Part shown: positions 5,711 through 10,780 of the stretch, one piece after another
How the letters are laid out: each line of letters opens with the position of its first letter
How positions within the stretch are numbered: the first letter of the stretch is position 1
Notes under the pieces: generated by a model
Database searches by the model: none
Told to the model about the DNA's origin: nothing
What the model saw: the letters and a program-made list of their open reading frames with translations, nothing else
Translations under genes and position numbers: made by a program
NCBI GenBank assembly: GCA_016931085.1
Contig: JAFGFO010000439.1
Span: 1-10,780, forward strand
DNA length: 10,780 bases
Source of the DNA: Thermoflexales bacterium
Lineage (GTDB): Bacteria; Chloroflexota; Anaerolineae; Fen-1058
Reading direction: 5' to 3'

Positions 5711-5840
5711 GGATAGGGTTTCGCATCATTTTTGAGTATACGGGATACAAGGATACAGGATGCCAGGCTAAAATCGCCCTCCAACTTGGCCCGTATCCTA
5801 TTCGCCGTGCTCGCATCCCGCTATATCCCCCCCGTATCCC
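5711..5840. repeat. Candidate parC centromere: short phased repeats
   Basis: Rightward half: GTATCC at 5793, GCATCC at 5813, ATATCC at 5823 and GTATCC at 5834, spaced 20, 10 and 11 bases, i.e. on one helical face. Leftward half, in the opposite orientation: GGATAG at 5711, GGATAC at 5743 and 5751, GGATGC at 5758. The cluster lies between the stop of the FtsK-like gene (overlapping its last bases) and parM. Arrays of about 10-11 bp upstream of parM are where ParR binds in type II systems. I see the repeats directly; the centromere role is inferred. Confidence 0.6.
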
Positions 5841-7251
5841 GAGTTTCAGCAGGCGCTGCTGGGCGCAACCCGGCCACTCTAAGCAGCGTCTCAGTCACCC
5901 GCCGCGAACCATTCCGCCCGTTCTGCGGTGTCAGCCACCCCATCTGCTCCCACCTGGTTGCCATGTCATTGATGGTGCCATTACCTCTGTGAAACACCTT
6001 TGCCAACTCGTTGACCGTGAACGCACCACGCAAATTCTCCCAGGCAAAACGGACAAGCTGGCGCTCGAAATCCGAAATCGTCGGACCGCCGCCGGACCGG
6101 CGCAAGTCTTGAACCAGTTTGCCGACAGCCTCGTCGGACAGGCAATATCCCTGCAATTCCATCGGTGGCCCGTCTAGCTTGGCCAACATCCGACCGGGCC
6201 GGTTGCGCGGGATGTCCTGCGCACCCGGACAGCCGGCCACCTGGGCCGCACTCCGGTCATTGACGCGGAAAACGAGCCGGCTGGCCAGGTTGACGTTCAC
6301 CACACGCGGCAGGCCGGACACCGCGGCCGCGTGCTGGGTGGCGCACCACAGGATGACGCCCGCGCTCCGGCCTCGGGTGGCAATGATCTTGAGATAGTCG
6401 GCGACACGGCTCCTGTCGCCCGCCTGCAGCGTCAGGTCGATCGTCTCGTCGATGGCTACCAGGATGAACAGCAACAGATCACCCGCTCGCTTTTTGTTGT
6501 AGGCGGTTATGTCGCGCATCCCCGCCCTGCCAAGCACGTCGCCGCGCCGGTCCACCTCGGCCGCCGCGTTGGCCAGCGCCTTTTCCGCCTGGTCGGGTGT
6601 GGTCGCAATGCCTTCTAGCAGATGGGGCACTCCCTGCCAGGGCGTCAGCTCATTGCGCTTGGGGTCGATCAGCACTAGGCGCAGAAGGTCAGGCCCATTT
6701 GCCTTGAGCAGCGCGCTCAGGGCCGCGTGGACAAACATCGACTTGCCGGCCCCCGTCGCGCCGACGAGCAGCGTGTGCCCCATTTGAGGCAGTGTGAGTT
6801 GCACTGCTCCCTCGCCGCCGATACCAATAGGAACCAACAACTCTCCAATTGGCAGATTGCCAAGATCAAGCGGCACCCGCGTGGGTAGCCGGACCGCGCA
6901 AACCTTGGGCCGCGGTTTCAACTCGACCACGACGGTCAACGGCCGGCGCGTCGTCCAGACCGTTTTTTCCAAAACGTCAGATAGGGTATGGATGATTTTG
7001 GGATCCACCAGGTTATCCGTGGGGAGCCACAGTGTTTCAGTGTCAATCGTATAGCTGGCCATCTCGTCACCCACCAAATGAGCTGCACGAAAACGGATTC
7101 CACGCACGCTGCCATCCTCCTCCTTGTGGGTAAACCCCATCCGGTCGTATGAGCGTAGAATCTTGTAGCCGATGACCTCAGCTTCCTTGATCGGTAAAGC
7201 CGACAAGCCTCTGGCATTCGTTGGTGTCATTGATCTCATTGTTGCTGACAT
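5821..7251 (-). CDS. FtsK/SpoIIIE-type DNA translocase without membrane anchor
   Basis: A 476-residue ATPase of the FtsK/HerA class. Residues 1-150 form a soluble N-terminal region. Walker A: LLVGATGAGKS (K170, S171). Next comes RLVLIDPKRNEL (191-202), a hallmark of FtsK-type pumps. Walker B: LFILVAIDET (D268, E269). ATRGRSAGVILWCATQ (291-306) is the arginine and sensor region. Residues about 395-455 look like a winged helix (FTVNELAKVFHRGNGTINDM), comparable in place to the FtsK gamma domain. Chromosomal FtsK has four N-terminal membrane helices; none is seen here. The start at 7251 is supported by AGAGG eight bases upstream and overlaps the end of a membrane-protein gene by 16 bases. Likely roles are DNA pumping in segregation or double-stranded-DNA conjugation, with the two upstream membrane proteins as anchor. 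Confidence 0.9.
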   Translation of the reverse strand: MSATMRSMTPTNARGLSALPIKEAEVIGYKILRSYDRMGFTHKEEDGSVRGIRFRAAHLVGDEMASYTIDTETLWLPTDNLVDPKIIHTLSDVLEKTVWTTRRPLTVVVELKPRPKVCAVRLPTRVPLDLGNLPIGELLVPIGIGGEGAVQLTLPQMGHTLLVGATGAGKSMFVHAALSALLKANGPDLLRLVLIDPKRNELTPWQGVPHLLEGIATTPDQAEKALANAAAEVDRRGDVLGRAGMRDITAYNKKRAGDLLLFILVAIDETIDLTLQAGDRSRVADYLKIIATRGRSAGVILWCATQHAAAVSGLPRVVNVNLASRLVFRVNDRSAAQVAGCPGAQDIPRNRPGRMLAKLDGPPMELQGYCLSDEAVGKLVQDLRRSGGGPTISDFERQLVRFAWENLRGAFTVNELAKVFHRGNGTINDMATRWEQMGWLTPQNGRNGSRRVTETLLRVAGLRPAAPAETRDTGGI

Positions 7252-8096
7252 GGGTCAGACCTCTGTGCATTGTGATCAAGATAGTCTCTAAACCTGTCGA
7301 TTGCATCTTGATCGTTTATGACTGTTACTCTACTCATACGCGAGCGCCCCGATTCTGGCAGCGCCAGCACAGGCGCAGGCGTCACGTCTACCACAACCCC
7401 GCTCGCTGGTGGGTAGAAGTCAGGCGTGAGTGGCGGCGCGGGTTGTTGGCCTCTGCCGCCGATCTGCTTGGCCCAGGATGCAATAACATATGCCGTGTCG
7501 ATCAGCGCCATAATCGCCGCCGCGTACAGCAAATAGACGCCCAAGTCGTATTGGCGCTGCCGTTCCATGAGCTCTAGCTCGTAGGCATCTTGAAGCGCCT
7601 GCGCCTCAATCGCCTGGCGTGTAGCTGCGGCTGCCTGAGCCTGGTCAGTGGCACGCGCACTCTGCGCTTGAGCAGTCGCTGTCGCTTCCATCGCTTGCTG
7701 GGTTGCCCGAGCCGCCATCGCTTGCTGCGTCGCCGCAACTTCAAGCGTTGCATGCATAATCGCCGCCTGGCTGGTTGCCACAGATGCCACGTACTGAGCC
7801 TGCAAGTCGCCCGCTACCCGAGTCGCCTCGGCCGCCTGTTGAGCTTGCCTGGCCCGCGCTGCCGCTGCCGCCGCCGCCGCTTGCTTGGCCTGCGCTTCCA
7901 ACTGGGCCGCCTGGCTCTGCACGCTGCCGGCCGATCGCATTGCACTGATAGCCGATGTCGTCGCCTGAGCCTCGATAGCGGCCTGGGTAGCCAGCGCGTT
8001 CAAGGCATCCTCGGTCGCCGGCTGCTGGGCACAGACCGGCACAATCAGGACGATCAAAATTAGGCTTACCAACGCGCAGGCCAAAATCTTGGTCAT
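7236..8096 (-). CDS. Ala/Gln-rich coiled-coil envelope protein with inner-membrane helix and cytoplasmic tail
   Basis: 286 residues. Residues 1-23 form a signal peptide or N-terminal anchor (hydrophobic core ACALVSLILIVLIVPVCA, plausible cleavage after VCA). Residues 28-185 are a long Ala/Gln/Thr-rich helix with coiled-coil character and internal repeats (ATQQAMAAR, ATQQAMEAT), somewhat like the TolA stalk. Residues 187-207 form a membrane helix (GVYLLYAAAIMALIDTAYVI). A Pro-rich linker (215-240) and a C-terminal tail follow. The tail VTVINDQDAIDRFRDYL (257-273) closely matches the tail of the neighbouring membrane protein. Topology suggests the stalk is outside and the tail in the cytoplasm. 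Two bases separate it from its upstream neighbour, and it overlaps the translocase gene by 16 bases, so the three are one unit. I know no named family; a scaffold or anchor role is inferred. Confidence 0.85.
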   Translation of the reverse strand: MTKILACALVSLILIVLIVPVCAQQPATEDALNALATQAAIEAQATTSAISAMRSAGSVQSQAAQLEAQAKQAAAAAAAARARQAQQAAEATRVAGDLQAQYVASVATSQAAIMHATLEVAATQQAMAARATQQAMEATATAQAQSARATDQAQAAAATRQAIEAQALQDAYELELMERQRQYDLGVYLLYAAAIMALIDTAYVIASWAKQIGGRGQQPAPPLTPDFYPPASGVVVDVTPAPVLALPESGRSRMSRVTVINDQDAIDRFRDYLDHNAQRSDPCQQQ

Positions 8097-8098
8097 AG

Positions 8099-8884
8099 TT
8101 ACCCCGCCGTTTCCAAGACATATTGGCGATAGTCGGCGATTTGTTTGGGATCGTCGATTACTGTGATTTGCGGCATGCGTTCGTGCACTTCGGGAAGTGC
8201 CGGCTGTACGTGATTGCTTCCCCTTCCTCCCAGGAAAGCTCGCCCGATGCTGATCTGCAAATCTGGCCAGCGATTTTGCGCGGCGGCCAGGCTGACAGCA
8301 TTGGACGATAATGCCGCCTGCAATTGGGCCGGCTCGCTGCCACTAGGCAGGTACTCACCCACTACTTGGGGCAATCCCGATGGCCGGCCGCGCAGCCTGG
8401 CCATAATCTCTGCTGTTATATCGAGCATGGTGGGCACCCGGTACACCGCGCCAGGGTCAAGATTGCGCGACGGATCGTGGATGATTTCCCATCCAAACCC
8501 GCGCCGGATGATCAAAGGATACTGCCCCTTGCCATCAGGATAGATCGTGGTAGCTTGTTTGGCCAGACAAGCCAACCCCACGAAAACTAATCCTACCAGC
8601 CCCACCAGCGCTGCCACACCGACCTCGATAGCCACCAGCGCGCTGCGCAGGACAAGGATAGGCGCTGCCGCCTGGGTCACTTGTCGCTCAATCTCACGCG
8701 CAGCTGCCTTGTCTGCCGCTTCCATTACCACGCGGATAGCCTGGGCCTCGTTCACGGGATTGCCAACCCGCAACCCGTTGCTGTCCAGGTTCCACGAGTA
8801 GCCGGCCATGGACGAGATAACACAGCTTCCCGCCACCAGGGCCAGCACGAGCATCACAATGGTTATTCCACCGCTATGTTTCAT
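8099..8884 (-). CDS. Two-helix membrane protein with C-terminal motif shared with its neighbour
   Basis: 261 residues. Hydrophobic segments at about 8-28 and 76-107 flank a 47-residue predicted extracytoplasmic loop, so both termini are likely in the cytoplasm. Residues 110-230 form a soluble domain (IIRRGFGWEIIHDPSR, VPTMLDITAEIMARLRG) that I do not recognise. The C-terminus ITVIDDPKQIADYRQYV (240-256) shares T-V-I-D/N-D-x3-I-x2-Y/F-R-x-Y with the last residues of the protein encoded at 7236-8096. Start: GGAGGTG lies five to six bases upstream of ATG 8884. The gene overlaps its upstream neighbour's end by 11 bases and is followed after 2 bases by the coiled-coil protein gene. A role as membrane dock for the FtsK-like pump is an inference from order and the shared tail. 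Confidence 0.83.
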   Translation of the reverse strand: MKHSGGITIVMLVLALVAGSCVISSMAGYSWNLDSNGLRVGNPVNEAQAIRVVMEAADKAAAREIERQVTQAAAPILVLRSALVAIEVGVAALVGLVGLVFVGLACLAKQATTIYPDGKGQYPLIIRRGFGWEIIHDPSRNLDPGAVYRVPTMLDITAEIMARLRGRPSGLPQVVGEYLPSGSEPAQLQAALSSNAVSLAAAQNRWPDLQISIGRAFLGGRGSNHVQPALPEVHERMPQITVIDDPKQIADYRQYVLETAG

Positions 8885-9137
8885 CGCTCACCTCCACATG
8901 GTCCTCAACCCATTTGAACGCCTTCCCTATGTCGTCCAGGTGGCCGCCATCCCCTTCGTGCTTGACCGCGTACCAGGCAACTCGCGCCGCTTCGTAGGCC
9001 AGTTGCAAGGCCTTGAAAGCCAGCGTAGAATCGCTGTACAAGCGTTCCAACTGGCCCAAACGATCCTGGAGCATCTGGATCTCATCGGCGTGTTGATCAC
9101 GCCTCGAGTCATTCGGCTTGATGATCAGTTGTGGCAT
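8874..9137 (-). CDS. Small helical cytoplasmic protein, family unknown
   Basis: 87 residues starting MPQLIIKPNDSRRD at ATG 9137. Residues 15-62 are predicted as a long amphipathic helix or coiled coil (ADEIQMLQDRLGQLERLY, then FKALQLAYEAARVAWYA). A short, partly acidic C-terminal helix follows (IGKAFKWVEDHVEVSDET). No signal peptide and no known motif. The reading frame is open further upstream, but the longer version is Cys/Arg-rich and lies over a neighbouring gene in another frame, so I chose the short form; a GA-rich sequence (GAGTGAGAG) precedes this ATG. It overlaps both neighbours (29 bases upstream, 11 bases downstream), so it belongs to the same operon. It may be an accessory subunit of the membrane/translocase set. 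Confidence 0.7.
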   Translation of the reverse strand: MPQLIIKPNDSRRDQHADEIQMLQDRLGQLERLYSDSTLAFKALQLAYEAARVAWYAVKHEGDGGHLDDIGKAFKWVEDHVEVSDET

Positions 9138-9843
9138 TTCTCTCACTCTGTGGGGCATTGCACCAACTGCCACGCAGCGGCCTGACTTCGCCCAAGTCGA
9201 TGACCCCAGGTCGCACGCAAAGATTTCGCTTTGTGAGATAATCGCGCACCTGGTCGGCCAAAGCCTCGGCCTTGTCCCAAGCCGCGTTGTACTCGGCATA
9301 GTTGGGATCCTCGGCGGTTTGTGGCGTGCAGACGAGTTGCATAAATCGGACAGGGATGTAACACGACAAGACACATCCTGTATCGTCAATAGCCCGCACA
9401 TGCACACCTATGCCGGCCAGACGAATGCCGTGCGAACTGCTTGTCTCGGTCATATCCATCACGACTACGCGGGCAATAATGCCGGCTGTATTCTCGTGCA
9501 GTTCTTGTACCAGGTCATCCAGATCGGTAAAGTGAATCACGATATTGCTCATGTTTTCTCTCCTGTCAGCAAACTTGTTTTCTACACAACGGGCACAACT
9601 TGGGCGAATTCTTGCTGCGTTTGAGCTTCCGCCTGAATCAAATGTCGTGTATCGCAAATCTTCGGGTGCACACCAGAAATTCTCAATTATGCCCGTGTAC
9701 TTAAATCCTGGTTCGTTGGGTGGTATATAGGTATCCACGCTGACACTTGTGGGCAAATCGCCCTCAGCGGGCAAAATATCAACGATTGTTCCTCTCAATG
9801 ATGGATGGTTTCGAAAATAGACTTTTTCACCAGCTTTGAACAT
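9109..9843 (-). CDS. Small-beta-barrel (SH3/KOW-like) domain joined in frame to an unknown domain
   Basis: The frame is open from ATG 9843 for 244 residues. Residues 1-65 look like a small beta-barrel: MFKAGEKVYFRNHPSLRGTI, then Pro- and Tyr-rich strands ending EDLRY. Residues 66-97 are an irregular Ser/Arg/Cys stretch that looks less like folded protein. From M98 a second unit starts (MSNIVIHFTDLDDLVQELHE), with strands IIARVVVMDMTE and IGVHVRAIDD, then a helix-rich part (YNAAWDKAEALADQVRDYL). ATG 9552 (M98) has an excellent ribosome site, AGGAGA six bases upstream, so the 147-residue second unit is probably also, or mainly, made on its own. The upstream ATG has AAGGG at a long spacing. Neither unit is a family I can name. 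This could be two genes fused by loss of a stop. Confidence 0.6.
   Translation of the reverse strand: MFKAGEKVYFRNHPSLRGTIVDILPAEGDLPTSVSVDTYIPPNEPGFKYTGIIENFWCAPEDLRYTTFDSGGSSNAARIRPSCARCVENKFADRRENMSNIVIHFTDLDDLVQELHENTAGIIARVVVMDMTETSSSHGIRLAGIGVHVRAIDDTGCVLSCYIPVRFMQLVCTPQTAEDPNYAEYNAAWDKAEALADQVRDYLTKRNLCVRPGVIDLGEVRPLRGSWCNAPQSERNATTDHQAE
9559..9564 (-). promoter_or_regulatory. Ribosome binding site inside the 9109-9843 frame
   Basis: AGGAGA lies six bases before ATG 9552, better than the site before ATG 9843. It argues for independent translation of residues 98-244 as a 147-residue protein. Confidence 0.6.
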
Positions 9844-9925
9844 ACTGTACTGACCCTTTCTCTGCAATAAGCAGCAACACGGCTTTAGCCGCAACGGCAA
9901 CTTTCGCTAGTTGAAGCTTTCACTT

Positions 9926-10498
9926 TTAGGAAGGAGGCTCACTTTGAACATAATCATGTTCTTGCCTGGTTCCGACGACGAAATGTACTTGTACGCTTTG
10001 CCCGACGATGTTGGACAGAGTTCGTTGGATAAGGGAGTGCAGTCGGTTTTCCAACCAGTCTTTGGCGTAACCGTTGTGGACGCCAATGACGAACATGCCG
10101 TTCTCGTAAGACATGACGGTTGCCTGGCGCACCCACGTATCGAACGTGGCGTGCGGCATCTGCATTTGTAGTTGCCCCAGGGCGGTTTGCCAAGCCTTGT
10201 ATTGCTCCGATAGCCCTTGCTCGACCGAAAGGCTTTCATCACCCTCTTTGTCCTCGTCGTAATCCTCGGTTTCGTCCTCGTCATACTCCTCGGTTTCATC
10301 AGCCTGGTGATATGACTTCCCTCTGATAAAAGCTTCCCACTCTGCCGAAACGTCACCATTAGAGTATTTGCGTAGATAGCGCGGCAAAGGTTCATCGCCA
10401 TCCCTCAGTTTGGTCAGAAATAGTCCAGGGACTTTGCCAGCATCATCTTGCTGTCGTCTATCTTTCACTTCGGCCAGAATGGCCCGCAACTCTGACAA
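9926..10498 (-). CDS. Replication-initiator-like protein with DnaA domain I (DnaA_N) at its C-terminus, 5' end uncertain
   Basis: From TTG 10498 there are 190 residues. Residues 1-60 are helical and basic (SELRAILAEVKDRRQ, then VPGLFLTKLRDGDEPLP), a layout seen in the middle of plasmid initiators. Residues 66-88 are an acidic linker with an 8-residue repeat (ETEEYDED, ETEDYDED). Residues 102-175 match DnaA domain I well: AWQTALGQLQMQMPHATFDTW, then ENGMFVIGVHNGYAKDWLENR and GQSVQVHFVV. In DnaA this domain recruits the DnaB helicase and binds other DnaA copies, so here it may load the helicase at the element's origin. TTG 10498 has no ribosome site, and coding-like sequence continues upstream to a TAG at 10700-10702, so the true gene is probably longer or broken. 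Confidence 0.75.
   Translation of the reverse strand: MSELRAILAEVKDRRQQDDAGKVPGLFLTKLRDGDEPLPRYLRKYSNGDVSAEWEAFIRGKSYHQADETEEYDEDETEDYDEDKEGDESLSVEQGLSEQYKAWQTALGQLQMQMPHATFDTWVRQATVMSYENGMFVIGVHNGYAKDWLENRLHSLIQRTLSNIVGQSVQVHFVVGTRQEHDYVQSEPPS
10251..10298 (-). repeat. Tandem 24-bp repeat encoding the acidic linker
   Basis: Two copies of 24 bases, 10251-10274 and 10275-10298, differ at three positions. In frame they encode ETEEYDED and ETEDYDED. The unit length is a multiple of three, so copy-number change would alter linker length without a frameshift. Confidence 0.8.
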
Positions 10499-10780
10499 GG
10501 TGTATTCATGCTGGGCAACGAATTCAAGCGCTTTCTCTAAAGACGTGTCGTTGTGGATTCCTACCTCAGTTTTGAGAAAATCTATTAATTCAGTATCAGC
10601 AGCAGCAAGTTGCCCTCTGCCTTGCGTTTCACCATTGCCGTGTGGCGTCGCGTGTTGCTGCTGCTTCTCTTCTAGTGATTCATCTGGAGAGTGCTTAGCC
10701 TATATTTCGCACTTTAAAAATTGAATAGAGAGCAAGTTGCGGAATCGCCCCATTTGTGGCAAAGTATAGGTGACGAAAAA
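10499..10780 (-). pseudogene. 5' part of the initiator-like gene, interrupted by an in-frame TAG
   Basis: In the frame of the DnaA-domain protein the minus strand is open from 10699 down to the TTG at 10498. It reads as plausible protein: an Asp/Glu/Gln/His-rich linker, then ELIDFLKTEVGIHNDTSLEK and ALEFVAQHEYTLSELRAIL. No ATG, GTG or TTG occurs in this 67-codon stretch. TAG sits at 10700-10702, and the same frame is open again from there to the window edge (FFVTYTLPQMGRFRNLLSIQ). Either the gene carries a nonsense change, a frameshift joins another frame here, or the coding look of this stretch misleads. The rest of the gene would lie beyond the window. Confidence 0.45.

Noticed and set aside
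5521..5784. Longer N-terminus for the ParM-like gene
   Set aside because: The extra 88 residues run over the inverted repeat and centromere-like repeats, while ATG 5520 has a good ribosome site and immediately starts the actin phosphate-1 motif.
5711..5840. CRISPR array
   Set aside because: Repeats are only six to seven bases, on both strands and at 7-20 base steps; no long repeat-spacer pattern exists.
8821..8884. Lipoprotein signal in the two-helix membrane protein (VAGSC)
   Set aside because: The residue three before Cys is Ala and the order does not fit a normal lipobox; a plain membrane helix is more likely.
9138..9407. Longer form of the small helical protein starting at 9407
   Set aside because: The extension is Cys/Arg/Ser-rich, lies in another frame over the better-supported neighbouring gene, and the helical protein has a plausible start at 9137.
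9907..10401. Second minus-strand open frame of 164 codons overlapping the DnaA-domain gene
   Set aside because: It is a shifted frame of the same DNA with basic, Thr/Arg-rich composition; the DnaA domain I match fixes the correct frame.

Overview
The window looks like accessory DNA of plasmid or integrative-element type. Nearly all genes lie on the minus strand, in tight or overlapping order, so they are read from the right edge to the left. No rRNA, tRNA, ribosomal or metabolic gene was seen. The host is probably a member of the Chloroflexota (Anaerolineae/Caldilineae-like). That is an inference from style: a metacaspase followed by a Gly-Asp-rich repeat stretch, an Ala-rich coiled-coil envelope protein, and a par locus of this form.

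Right part (10780 to 8874): the 3' portion of a replication-initiator-like gene with a DnaA domain I-like C-terminus (9926-10498), with coding-like sequence upstream that is broken by an in-frame TAG. Next come a small-beta-barrel-like protein joined in frame to an unknown domain (9109-9843) and a small helical protein (8874-9137).

Middle (8884 to 4292): two bitopic or bispanning membrane proteins that share a C-terminal peptide motif, then a soluble FtsK/SpoIIIE-type DNA translocase with no membrane segment of its own. These three overlap or nearly touch. After them comes a type II-like partition locus: candidate centromere repeats (about 5711-5840), a ParM-like actin ATPase (4531-5520) and a ParR-like ribbon-helix-helix protein (4292-4534). 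parM and parR overlap by ATGA.

Left part (4291 to 1): a gap rich in inverted repeats that carries a plus-strand promoter, a structured RNA of about 180 nt and a strong intrinsic terminator. Then a winged-helix/nuclease-fold protein resembling replication-relaxation proteins (2759-3835), a Xer-type tyrosine recombinase (1851-2744), a second gap with a shorter plus-strand promoter-terminator pair, a metacaspase with a repeat domain (136-1551) and the first 41 codons of a further gene.

Taken together the genes give an element with initiation (DnaA domain I), segregation (ParMR/parC), recombination (Xer) and a DNA pump (FtsK-like plus two membrane partners). The pump set is the most interesting part. 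It could be a split FtsK whose membrane anchor is supplied in trans, or a double-stranded-DNA conjugation machine comparable in principle to actinobacterial TraB elements. Both readings are inference.
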